Source: Desulfuromonadaceae bacterium UBA5613 (GTDB lineage: Bacteria > Desulfobacterota > Desulfuromonadia > Desulfuromonadales > UBA2197). Taken from it: DNA of 52,533 nt. Below, one piece after another: positions 15,325 through 23,257 of this stretch (the stretch's first letter is position 1; every line of letters begins with the position of its first letter). The notes under the pieces are model-generated. The model had not been told where the DNA came from, searched no databases, and saw nothing but the letters and a program-made list of their open reading frames with translations. Position numbers and translations under genes: made by a program. The stretch is taken from positions 2,898 through 55,430 of the forward strand of contig DIKR01000071.1 of the NCBI GenBank assembly GCA_002424625.1, read 5' to 3'.

Positions 15325-17321
15325 AATGTCCTCCGTTCCATGTAGATGAATCCGCCCGGCAGGCACGCATCGGCAAGGATTTCCGCGATGTCGTGAATGC
15401 TTATCCGTCCTTCTTCTCCCGCCTCTTTGAGACCATCCGCCAGCATCGTCAGGCAGATGGGACATGCTGTCGCAATGACCTCGGCACCACAGGCCTTGAG
15501 CTCACGGAAGCGCTCGCTGCGCATGGCGACGCCAGCGCGTTCTTCCAGCCAGAAGCGACCGCCGCCGCCACCGCAGCAGAAGGTCTCTTCGCCGCAACGC
15601 GGCACTTCGACCGGGGATTGTCCGAGGGCTTGAGTTAGCAGGAACCTCGGTTCGCCGGTCATGCCGTGGTAGCGGGCCAGGTAGCAGGAGTCGTGATAAA
15701 CAACGACTGCGGCAGGGGGGGCGGTCATGATCGGCAGCCGCCCTTCCTGCACCAGTCGTTGCAGGAAGGTTGTGTGATGGATCACTTGCCACTGCCCGCC
15801 CAGGGCCGGGTATTCGTTCTGCAAGGTATTGAAACAGTGCGGGCAGCCGGTGACGATGGTCTTCACCCGGTAGGGGGCGAGGGTGGCAATGTTCTTTTCA
15901 GCCAGTGATTGGAAGAGATATTCATTGCCGGTCCGCCGTGCGGCATCGCCGCAACAGCTTTCCTGCGCCCCGAGGATGGCAAATTTTATTCCGGCCTGGT
16001 GGAAAAGAAGGGCCTGCGCTTGAGCCGTGCGCCGCGCCCGGTGATCGTAAGCCGCGGCGCAACCGGGCCAAAAGAGCACTTCGGAGTCGGGTGCGTCGGC
16101 CAGCAAGGGGATATCGAGTCCCTGCGCCCAATCGCTGCGGCCCTGTCGGGGCAGGCTCCAGGGATTGCCGCTGGTCTCCACACCTCGGAAGGCGGTCTGC
16201 AATTCTGCCGGAAAGCGCGACTCGGTGAGGACAAGGTAGCGCCGCAAATCGACCAGCCGCGGCACATGTTCAATCGCCATCGGACAATGAACTTCGCAAG
16301 CCCGACAGGTGGTGCAGGCCCAGAGCGCTTCGTCTCCAACCACAGTGCCGGCAATAAGCTCCGGTGATTTATTGGATAGTTGTGTGCTGAGCGCTTCTCC
16401 GAGCTCTTTGGGCGACAGCGGCTTCTTTGTCAGCCAGGCCGGGCATTGCGCCTCGCAGCGGCCGCAACCGGTACAGGCATCGGCATCAAGGAGCCGTTTC
16501 CAGTGGAAGTCTTTGATCGTGCCGACGCCGTAGGAGGTCGCATCTTCATCGCTGAAATCAAGGGGGTTGAGAGCTGCTGCCCCTTGGCGGTCAACAAAGA
16601 AGAGGGCGGCGGTGCCGCTGGCAAGATGAAAAAGACGGGTAAAGGGGATGACAGCAATAAAGACGAGGGCAACGCTCAGATGTCCCCACCACAACCCCTG
16701 GTGCAGGGTTGAATAGCTCTGGGGATCGAGGCCGGAAAAGAATGAAGCCACCCCGTAGCCGACCGGCGACCATAAGGCCCAAAGGTCGTCATCGCGGGAA
16801 AGACGGACTCCTTCCAGCAGTAGGCCGGTCAGCGGCAACAGGGCGATCAGCACCAGCGGCAGGGCGCTGCCGGCCGGCCGGCTCAGTTCCACCGGTTGCG
16901 TCCGCCAGCGGCGCCAGACAGCGAAGCTGACTCCCGTCAGCACCAAAAGGGCGAAGAGATCGAGAGCAAGCTTCAGTCCGAGATACCAGACACCGCTGAA
17001 GGTCGGCAGTCCAAAATGTTCCTGCAGCATGACGCAGAGGGTGGCGAGAAAGAAGAGCGCGAAGCCCCAGACGATAAAGGCGTGAAAATGCCAGGGATGC
17101 TGCGCTCTCCGGAAACGGCGCTGCGTCAGGAGATCGACCACGACCGCCAGGATGCGGTTGAGAGGGTGATCAAGCCGATCCTGTAGTTTGCCCTGCCCTA
17201 GGCGCCAGCGCCGCACCTGCCGCTCTACCCCAATAGCGCAGACCACTACGGCGCTGCCCGCCAGCAGGTAAAGGAGCCAGTACATCTGGCTGTAGGTGCC
17301 CAAAGTTCGGGTGATTTCCAT
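15321..17321 (-). CDS. ETF-linked membrane Fe-S oxidoreductase (EMO/heterodisulfide-reductase D-like)
   Basis: 666 residues. The N-terminal ~250 residues contain several transmembrane helices with a cytochrome b/NarI-like arrangement (HFHAFIVWGFALFFLATLC and others with His). Two [4Fe-4S] motifs follow: CTGCGRCEAQCPAW (about 282) and CTTCRACEVHCPMA (about 335). Two CCG-type domains come next, with CCGDAARR (about 455), GCPHCFNTL, and CCGGGGGRFW (about 580) plus CPICLTML. This is the layout of the ETF:menaquinone oxidoreductases (EMO) described for Geobacter and Syntrophus fatty-acid and aromatic degraders. It accepts electrons from EtfAB and reduces the quinone pool. Here it is followed by the ACP and dehydrogenase and preceded by etfA and etfB, so it should be the electron outlet of that dehydrogenase. 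Confidence 0.92.
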   Translation of the reverse strand: MEITRTLGTYSQMYWLLYLLAGSAVVVCAIGVERQVRRWRLGQGKLQDRLDHPLNRILAVVVDLLTQRRFRRAQHPWHFHAFIVWGFALFFLATLCVMLQEHFGLPTFSGVWYLGLKLALDLFALLVLTGVSFAVWRRWRTQPVELSRPAGSALPLVLIALLPLTGLLLEGVRLSRDDDLWALWSPVGYGVASFFSGLDPQSYSTLHQGLWWGHLSVALVFIAVIPFTRLFHLASGTAALFFVDRQGAAALNPLDFSDEDATSYGVGTIKDFHWKRLLDADACTGCGRCEAQCPAWLTKKPLSPKELGEALSTQLSNKSPELIAGTVVGDEALWACTTCRACEVHCPMAIEHVPRLVDLRRYLVLTESRFPAELQTAFRGVETSGNPWSLPRQGRSDWAQGLDIPLLADAPDSEVLFWPGCAAAYDHRARRTAQAQALLFHQAGIKFAILGAQESCCGDAARRTGNEYLFQSLAEKNIATLAPYRVKTIVTGCPHCFNTLQNEYPALGGQWQVIHHTTFLQRLVQEGRLPIMTAPPAAVVVYHDSCYLARYHGMTGEPRFLLTQALGQSPVEVPRCGEETFCCGGGGGRFWLEERAGVAMRSERFRELKACGAEVIATACPICLTMLADGLKEAGEEGRISIHDIAEILADACLPGGFIYMERRTL

Positions 17322-17331
17322 GACAACACTC

Positions 17332-18312
17332 TCAGGCCGCTTGCGTCCGCTGTGCTTTGAGTTCCTGGATCAACATGGGGACGACTTCAAAGAGATCTCC
17401 GACAATTCCGTAATCGCAATGCTGAAAAATTTCTGCGGTGGGATCCTTGTTGATCGCCACGACCTTGTGCGCCGAGCGCATCCCGGCCAGATGCTGGACA
17501 GCACCCGAGATGCCGCAGGCGATATAGAGGTCCGGGCTCACCGCTTTGCCGGTCTGGCCAATCTGGTGGGCATGATGAATCCAACCGGCATCGACAGCGG
17601 CGCGACTTGCGCCGAGGGCGGCGCCGAGCTCCTGGCAAAGTTCCTGGAGAACGGCCCAGTGATCGGCACCGCCCATCCCCCGCCCGCCGGAAACCACGAT
17701 TCTGGCGTCGGCGAGTTCGGCCATGCCGGCGGAAACTTTCACCACTTCCTTGATGCTGCTGCGTAAATTGTTCGGGTTTTTCATGGTGTGATAAGCGATG
17801 GCGGGGAGCGCATCCCCGCTCCGCTCGATCTGGAAGCTGGCCGGTCGCAGGGTCACCAGCGCCGGCTGCCGTTCGAGACGCAGGTCGGCCAACAGCTTGC
17901 CGGCATAAAGGGGCTTACGAACCAGCGGTGTGCCATTAGCCGTCGTACCCAGAGCAATACAGTCTTGAGCCAACTCAGCATCCAGACGGGCCGCCAGGGC
18001 CGCCAGCCAACTCTTCCCCAGAGCTGAAGCCGGTCCGACGATCAGCTCGATTTCAAGGTTTTTGACCAGCTCGGTCAGCAGCGGCAGCCACGCTTCGTGG
18101 CTGAGCGGAGGGATGTGATCTGCCGGTGCGGCATGCAGGGTAGCGATACCGAGACCGCGCAACCGGCTCATAACGTCTTCGGCTTGACCGCCTGTCCAGA
18201 GGGCATGCAGCTCCGCCCCTGCCAGACGGGCACTGCGCGCTGTCGTCGCTAGCGCGACCAGACTGCCGGTCGTCAATTCTCCGCGAGGTTCGAGTAAAAC
18301 CAGCCAGCGCAT
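17332..18312 (-). CDS. etfA: Electron transfer flavoprotein alpha subunit
   Basis: 326 residues; AAGGAGG lies six bases before the ATG at 18312. The C-terminal FAD-binding half has VVSGGRGMGGADHW, AVDAGWIHHAHQIGQTGK, SPDLYIACGISGAVQHLAGM, VAINKDPTAEIF and DYGIVGDLFEV, all characteristic of EtfA. The N-terminal half is more divergent (MRWLVLLEPRGELTTGSLVA). It follows etfB by 19 bp and precedes the Fe-S oxidoreductase by 10 bp, so the three are made together. The heterodimer takes electrons from the acyl-CoA dehydrogenase homologue downstream and delivers them to the membrane oxidoreductase. A dedicated ETF inside an EPS operon is unusual. Confidence 0.95.
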   Translation of the reverse strand: MRWLVLLEPRGELTTGSLVALATTARSARLAGAELHALWTGGQAEDVMSRLRGLGIATLHAAPADHIPPLSHEAWLPLLTELVKNLEIELIVGPASALGKSWLAALAARLDAELAQDCIALGTTANGTPLVRKPLYAGKLLADLRLERQPALVTLRPASFQIERSGDALPAIAYHTMKNPNNLRSSIKEVVKVSAGMAELADARIVVSGGRGMGGADHWAVLQELCQELGAALGASRAAVDAGWIHHAHQIGQTGKAVSPDLYIACGISGAVQHLAGMRSAHKVVAINKDPTAEIFQHCDYGIVGDLFEVVPMLIQELKAQRTQAA

Positions 18313-18331
18313 GTTCTTCCTCCTTGCCGAT

Positions 18332-19090
18332 TTATGCGTCCTGCCGCAGCAGTTCGGCGAGTTGTTGTACTCCGGTAATGATGTCCCCGGAAAAAATCTG
18401 TTGTTTTCTTGCCGTGTGTTGCAGGGTGACGCTCTCCACCTGCCAGCCCGCTGTCAGATCGACATCCAGTGGCGGGGCAACCTCGTGCAGGGGTTTGCTT
18501 TTCGCTTTGAGCACCTGCGGCAGCGCGGGATAGCGCGGAATATTGATCCCTTTTTCCGTGGTGACGACCGCCGGCAGGGGCAGGTCAATAACCAGATGGC
18601 CCCCTTCGATTTCGCGGTTGACCAGGAGTCGCGCCCCCTCGCCGATGGTGAGCTGCGAAACCGCGGAGGCATGGACAAAGTCGAGCAGTTCCGCCACTCG
18701 CTCGGGCACTTGCGCATCGTCGCTGTCAACCGTTTGTTTGCCGGCCAGAATCAGATCGGGAGAAAGTTCGCGCAGGGTCGGCAGCAGGCAAAAAGAGCGT
18801 CCGCGGCCGGTCAGTTCCATGCCCCCCGGCAGGCGCACCAGAACGCCGGACTCGACCCCCATAGCGAAGGCGCAGCGGAGTGCCTTGCGGGCCACATCCC
18901 CGCCGATGCTGACAGCAATGACCTCCGCTCCCAGGCTTTCCTTCAGCCGGACCGCTTCTTCCACGGCATATTCGTCGTAGGGGTCGAGGACGAATTCGAG
19001 CTGTTCGGTCAATACACTCCGTCCGTCCGGAGCAATTTCCGGGGTGGCGGCGGTATCGGGGACGGCATTGACAAGGACGACAACTTTCAT
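18332..19090 (-). CDS. etfB: Electron transfer flavoprotein beta subunit
   Basis: 252 residues; AGAGGT lies three bases before the ATG at 19090. EtfB blocks: MKVVVLVNAVPDTAATPEI, LDPYDEYAVEEAVRLKESLG, EVIAVSIGGDVARKALRCAF, ILAGKQTVDSDDAQVPERVA and VVTTEKGINIPRYPALPQVL. The length is normal for the family. The interface-loop region is compatible with a dehydrogenase-specific ETF. I see no additional FAD motif that would indicate a bifurcating type, but this cannot be excluded by eye. It lies 21 bp after the ATP-grasp gene and 19 bp before etfA in a tightly packed operon. Confidence 0.95.
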   Translation of the reverse strand: MKVVVLVNAVPDTAATPEIAPDGRSVLTEQLEFVLDPYDEYAVEEAVRLKESLGAEVIAVSIGGDVARKALRCAFAMGVESGVLVRLPGGMELTGRGRSFCLLPTLRELSPDLILAGKQTVDSDDAQVPERVAELLDFVHASAVSQLTIGEGARLLVNREIEGGHLVIDLPLPAVVTTEKGINIPRYPALPQVLKAKSKPLHEVAPPLDVDLTAGWQVESVTLQHTARKQQIFSGDIITGVQQLAELLRQDA

Positions 19091-19111
19091 GGGACCTCTC
19101 GTCGCGTAACT

Positions 19112-20128
19112 TTATAAATTAACAATTTCCACCAGGCGGTCGCACTTGGCGGTGGCGACATCCGGCTGCATGACCAGCCAGCCGGGGTCGACCGTCTCCC
19201 CCTGGGCCCAGGCGATCAGAGCGGCCGGCAGGTTGGCGCCGGCGCGGTGTGTAAAGGGGTAGCCGCCGCCAAAGCGGGGATTCAATTCCAGCACCCAAAA
19301 ACGCTCGCCATCGACAAAGACATCGCAGTCGAGATTACCGATGTGTTTGAGCGCCTCGCCGATGCGCCGACCAATGGCCTCCAGTGCCGGGTGGCGGACG
19401 GTGATCGCCTTATCGGTCTCGCCGGCGCGCATTGCCAGTTTGCGTTTGACGAAAGTGGTGACATACCGGCCCTCCAGATCATTGACGATATCGAGGCCAT
19501 ACTCCGTCCCGGTCACTTTCTCCTGCGCAATCAGGCAGCTCTCCTGGTCGGTACTTGCCGCCAGCAGATAGGAGCGCTGTAAACGCATTCGCCCCAATTC
19601 CCAGCTCAGCGCCATCTCTTCTGTCGATTCCGGATAGTCGATGCCGAAAGAAGCCGTCCCCCAGCGCGGCTTGATGACCAGCGGAAAGTCCATCTCACAA
19701 CAGGCCAGAGCTGCCTGTGCCTCGGTCAGCGAGATAAAGGTGAGCGGTGTCGGCACATCGATTTCCCGGAGAAAATTCCAGGTGGCCCATTTGTCAAAGC
19801 AGAGGTCGATGACGGTCGGGGAGGAAACGACGGGGATGGTGCCAACGGCGAGAAATTGGTAGCGCTGCCGGGAAAGGTGCGGCAGTTCCAGATCATTGAG
19901 CGAAAAGAGGAGGCGTACCTGGTGTTCGCGACACAGCGCCAGCAGGACGTTGAAGTACTCCGGATCAGTGACTGCCGGCACGAGAAAGGCCCGGTCTGCT
20001 TCCTGGAGGGCCGGCGCGGAGAGGGCGGCATCGCTGGCAAAGACCTGGCCGCGCCCGGCCAGCGCCTGGCGGAAGTACTCGACCAGATAATTTCTGCGAC
20101 CGGCGCAGGTCAGAAGGACGTTGATCAT
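19112..20128 (-). CDS. ATP-grasp ligase, CarB/PylC-like (second in the locus)
   Basis: 338 residues; AGGAGG lies four bases before the ATG at 20128. An N-terminal Rossmann-like lobe (MINVLLTCAGRRNYLVEYFR) is followed by the ATP-grasp core: FPLVIKPRWGTASFGIDYP (ATP-binding Lys), LIAQEKVTGTEYGLDIVND (lid and acidic residues) and FWVLELNPRFGGGYPF (metal-binding E-x-N). It belongs to the carbamoyl-phosphate-synthase-like group. It follows the PLP decarboxylase by 16 bp. An ATP-grasp enzyme, a fold-III PLP decarboxylase and a small ACP also occur together in the butirosin side-chain pathway (BtrJ/BtrK/BtrI), where Glu is loaded on ACP by the ATP-grasp and then decarboxylated. That parallel is an inference from gene types only. 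Confidence 0.86.
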   Translation of the reverse strand: MINVLLTCAGRRNYLVEYFRQALAGRGQVFASDAALSAPALQEADRAFLVPAVTDPEYFNVLLALCREHQVRLLFSLNDLELPHLSRQRYQFLAVGTIPVVSSPTVIDLCFDKWATWNFLREIDVPTPLTFISLTEAQAALACCEMDFPLVIKPRWGTASFGIDYPESTEEMALSWELGRMRLQRSYLLAASTDQESCLIAQEKVTGTEYGLDIVNDLEGRYVTTFVKRKLAMRAGETDKAITVRHPALEAIGRRIGEALKHIGNLDCDVFVDGERFWVLELNPRFGGGYPFTHRAGANLPAALIAWAQGETVDPGWLVMQPDVATAKCDRLVEIVNL

Positions 20129-20144
20129 GGAGCCTCCTCAATCC

Positions 20145-21386
20145 TTAAAAGAGATAGCTGCCGAAAATATCGTTGAAATCCTGCCGGCGACGAATCGCCA
20201 TATACCCCTTGGGCCCGCGTACTACGATCGGCGGCGCCAGGTTGATAAAGGGCGGCGTCATCACCACGGTGTAGGCGCCGACATTCTCGATGCGGATGAA
20301 ATCTTCCCGTTCGATTTCGACACTTTCGATCTCCTGCAGCAGGCGATCTTTTTCCATACAGGTGGCGCCGACGATGTTGTAGACCACCTTGGGGCCGGCA
20401 CCGCTCTCTTTTTTGATGATGGAATAAGGATGATTGCGCTGATGCAGGGTCGGTTTGACGTTGAAAATGCTGCCGTCCACCACCGCCAATCGCTGGTTGT
20501 CGATTCTTTTTACTTCGAAGACCTGGGTGATGAAACTCAAGGTGTCTGCAGCAACGGCCATTCCCGGTTCGATCACCAGGTGCGGTTGTTGCTCCTTGAT
20601 CCAGGGGTACTGGGCCAGGACGTCGCAGATTGTCTCGGCATAGTCGTCAAAGGTCGGAGTATCAGTCAGCCCCATACTCGGTGCCGGTCGCCCGTAAAAT
20701 CCGCCGCCGACATTGAGGGATTCAATCGATTCCCGGAAGTAGCGCTCGCCGACCTCCGCCAGTTTGGTAGCAATCGTTCGATAGCCCCACAAACTCCGGT
20801 TCGATGACGAAGTATGGCCGTGCAGGGAAGAGACTTGAACATTCGGGGAATCCCGAAGCAGCCGGACCGCCGCCTTTAAGGCGTTATCGGAAAAGCCGAA
20901 GCGACCGGAGGGGAGGTCGTTCTGCAGATGCGATTTCCCCTGGCTGTCGACCAGCGAGATGTTGATGCGCAGACCGATGCGGAAGGTCTTTTCCGGCTGT
21001 TGTCCGGCAAGGTGCATGACAAATTCGAGTTCGCGAATTGTGTCGATGTTGACGGTGACTCCGGAACTCAGGGCGAAGGCAATGTCATCGGCGCTTTTAA
21101 TCGGTCCGTTGTAGATAATCTCCGCTGGCGGGCAGCCGATTTTGAGTGCCAGGTCCAGTTCCAGTCGCGACACTACTTCGGCGTAGCCACCCAGGTTCCG
21201 GACGAGCTGACAAAGGTAGGGAATGTAGTTTGTTTTATAGGAATAGCCAATGGTGACGAAGGGATAGCGTTGGGTGAAGGCTGTCCTAATCTCCTTGAAG
21301 TTGCGGATGAAAGCTTCCCGGTCAAAGATGTAATAAGGAGAGCCGTGTTGTTGTGCCAGTTCCGCCAATTCTTTATAGGTTTCCAT
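20145..21386 (-). CDS. Fold-III PLP-dependent decarboxylase (ornithine/DAP decarboxylase superfamily)
   Basis: 413 residues from the ATG at 21386 (AGAGG four bases upstream). Motifs: FVTIGYSYKTNY with the PLP Lys, GYAEVVSRLELDLAL, LHGHTSSSNR, SLNVGGGFYG, HLVIEPGMAVAADTL, and the C-terminal GATCMEKDRLL, which corresponds to the Cys-Glu-x-Asp active-site segment donated by the partner subunit in DAP/ornithine decarboxylases. The fold and catalytic residues are intact. The specificity helix is unlike the housekeeping LysA I would expect, and the setting argues for a specialised role. Exosortase-type EPS loci carry a PLP decarboxylase together with an AMP-forming ligase, from memory TIGR03099 and TIGR03098. 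BtrK-type decarboxylases act on ACP-bound Glu. The substrate here is unknown. Confidence 0.88.
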   Translation of the reverse strand: METYKELAELAQQHGSPYYIFDREAFIRNFKEIRTAFTQRYPFVTIGYSYKTNYIPYLCQLVRNLGGYAEVVSRLELDLALKIGCPPAEIIYNGPIKSADDIAFALSSGVTVNIDTIRELEFVMHLAGQQPEKTFRIGLRINISLVDSQGKSHLQNDLPSGRFGFSDNALKAAVRLLRDSPNVQVSSLHGHTSSSNRSLWGYRTIATKLAEVGERYFRESIESLNVGGGFYGRPAPSMGLTDTPTFDDYAETICDVLAQYPWIKEQQPHLVIEPGMAVAADTLSFITQVFEVKRIDNQRLAVVDGSIFNVKPTLHQRNHPYSIIKKESGAGPKVVYNIVGATCMEKDRLLQEIESVEIEREDFIRIENVGAYTVVMTPPFINLAPPIVVRGPKGYMAIRRRQDFNDIFGSYLF

Positions 21387-21403
21387 AAGACCTCTCGTTT
21401 GTT

Positions 21404-22033
21404 TTATCGCGAACAATTGAGGTTCAGATCTGCTTGCCTGTTCCGCCGCTCCTGATCCATATCCGGTTCAACTTCATCTGTATTGGAGGCAACGCCATCC
21501 TTGCGGAGTACTTGCCAGAAGGTTTTCGCAAGGATGTCAAGGTCAAGCCGCAGAGTATGGTTTTCCGCATACCAGACATCCAGGGCCAGGCGCTCATCCC
21601 AAGGGAGGTGATTGCGGCCATGAATCTGCGCCCAGCCGGTAATCCCCGGCCGGACCGTGTGGCGTTTTTTCTCATGTTCGGTGTAGTAGGACAGATACTT
21701 CATGTACAAGGGGCGGGGACCAACGATGCTCATCTCCCCTTTCAAGACGTTGAATAACTGGGGAAGTTCATCGAGACTGGCGCTGCGCAGGAATCGTCCC
21801 AGCTTCGTTAACCGCTGGCCGTCAGGAAGAAGATTCCCTGAACTATCCCGTTCATCGGTCATGGTGCGGAATTTGTAGAGGTTGAAGGGTCTGCCCTGCA
21901 GGCCGGGGCGGGTCTGCTGGAAAAACACTGGAGCGCCCAAATTAATGCGGATCAGGACAGCGAGCAGAATGAGCACTGGGGAAAGAAACAGAATGCCCGC
22001 CGTTGCCATCAAAACGTCAAATGCTCTTTTCAT
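21404..22033 (-). CDS. PglC/WcaJ-like initiating phosphoglycosyl transferase (bacterial sugar transferase)
   Basis: 209 residues from the ATG at 22033 (GGAGG nine bases upstream), overlapping the upstream glycosyltransferase by 17 bp. It has one N-terminal membrane-dipping helix (ATAGILFLSPVLILLAVLI) and the conserved core: PFNLYKFRTM, SLDELPQLFNVLKGEMS with the catalytic Asp-Glu pair, IVGPRPLYMKYL and RPGITGWAQIHGRN. The short length, with no extra N-terminal helices, makes it the small monotopic PglC type. It moves a sugar-1-phosphate from a UDP-sugar to undecaprenyl phosphate and so starts the repeat unit. Given the PglF-like and DegT-type enzymes in the locus, a diamino or amino-dideoxy sugar is a plausible first residue. 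Confidence 0.93.
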   Translation of the reverse strand: MKRAFDVLMATAGILFLSPVLILLAVLIRINLGAPVFFQQTRPGLQGRPFNLYKFRTMTDERDSSGNLLPDGQRLTKLGRFLRSASLDELPQLFNVLKGEMSIVGPRPLYMKYLSYYTEHEKKRHTVRPGITGWAQIHGRNHLPWDERLALDVWYAENHTLRLDLDILAKTFWQVLRKDGVASNTDEVEPDMDQERRNRQADLNLNCSR

Positions 22034-23252
22034 GACCAGCGGCCTCCTCAATCCATTTCACGAATTTGCCAGCTAGAGCCTCGCGACTGAATTCTCTCTC
22101 TGCCAGCTTGCGAGCTTTTTTACCCATCTCGCATCGCTCAGCATGATGATCTTTTAGATATTCCAAGGCGTCGGCAAAAGCTTTCGGATTTTCCGGCGGG
22201 ACGGCAACTCCGCAATTATTTTGATTGATTAGATCAGCCAACCACCCCGGGTAGTTGTTGAGCACCGGCAGCCCGGTAGAAATGTAATCAAAAAATTTGT
22301 TGGGAGAGGTCCCATAATAGAAGGCCGGTACGTTGGCGAGGATCATCAGTCCGGCATCAGCGCCCCGCTGCAGCGAAGTCAGTTCTTTTTTTGAAATGGG
22401 ACTCAGGAAAATACAGTTATCCAGCCCTTGTTCTTCCGCCTGTTTCATCAGCGATGGCTTCAGCTGCCCGTCCCCTATCATGACCAGTTTGATATCTGTC
22501 CTACCCCGCTTTTTTAATTCCGCTGCCGCCGCTAAAACGGCATCCAGGCCGTTGGCCATGCCATGCGCACCGGAAAAGATAGCCATGAAATCTTCGGGTG
22601 CGACCCCTTCTGGTCGAATAGCTTCGCCGCTCTCAGGGTGAAAAAGTTCAAGATCGCAGCCATTGGGAATCATCGTCACCTTGTGGGTGTCTATTCCGCG
22701 ACGGGTTATCCCGGAAACAATCCCGGGAGAAAGGCCGATGCAGCGGGTAGCGGCATGATAGGAGGACCATTCCAGGACATCCATGGCCTTTAGAACTACC
22801 GGGTTGGTGACCACGCCCATTTCCCGCGGAAGTTCGGGCCATAAGTCCCTGACTTCGAAGACGAACGGTTTGCGCCTCAGAATACTCGCAGCGATTCCGG
22901 GGAGACCGACGGTCAAGGGCGTCGAAGTTGCAAATAGGAGGTCGTAGTTTTCCTTCATCGCAACGCCGATGCAGCGAAACGCGAACCGGAAAAAGACAAG
23001 GCTTCTCTTGATAAGCCCGTATCGATTGGAATAGGGCAGGTCCAGCTGGATAACCTCGATGCCATCTACGATCTCTTTGCGTCTGCCTTGGACAAATTTT
23101 CCGCAAAGTCCGCTATTGTCTTGGCCGGATCCGCCGCAAACCAAGGTCACATGGTGCCCCTGCTCTACCAGTCGCCGGGCCATCTCGTAGGAGCGAGTCC
23201 CGCTCGTCCCATCGGGAGTCGTAAAATACTGGTGAAAGTAGAGTATGCGCAT
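22017..23252 (-). CDS. GT4-family glycosyltransferase (WbuB-like)
   Basis: 411 residues from the ATG at 23252, six bases after the stop of the heparinase-like gene; AGGGAG lies about 10 bases upstream. GT-B fold: an N-terminal lobe beginning MRILYFHQYFTTPDGTSGTR with the GTRSYEMARRLVEQGHHVTL helix, and a C-terminal lobe with FSGAHGMANGLDAVLAAAAE and a donor-site region around GTSPNKFFDYISTGLPVL. The Glu-x7-Glu motif is not canonical; KFFDYISTGLPV takes its place. It adds one sugar to the lipid-linked repeat on the cytoplasmic side. The sugar specificity cannot be read from the sequence. Confidence 0.9.
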   Translation of the reverse strand: MRILYFHQYFTTPDGTSGTRSYEMARRLVEQGHHVTLVCGGSGQDNSGLCGKFVQGRRKEIVDGIEVIQLDLPYSNRYGLIKRSLVFFRFAFRCIGVAMKENYDLLFATSTPLTVGLPGIAASILRRKPFVFEVRDLWPELPREMGVVTNPVVLKAMDVLEWSSYHAATRCIGLSPGIVSGITRRGIDTHKVTMIPNGCDLELFHPESGEAIRPEGVAPEDFMAIFSGAHGMANGLDAVLAAAAELKKRGRTDIKLVMIGDGQLKPSLMKQAEEQGLDNCIFLSPISKKELTSLQRGADAGLMILANVPAFYYGTSPNKFFDYISTGLPVLNNYPGWLADLINQNNCGVAVPPENPKAFADALEYLKDHHAERCEMGKKARKLAEREFSREALAGKFVKWIEEAAGHEKSI

Positions 23253-23257
23253 GATGT

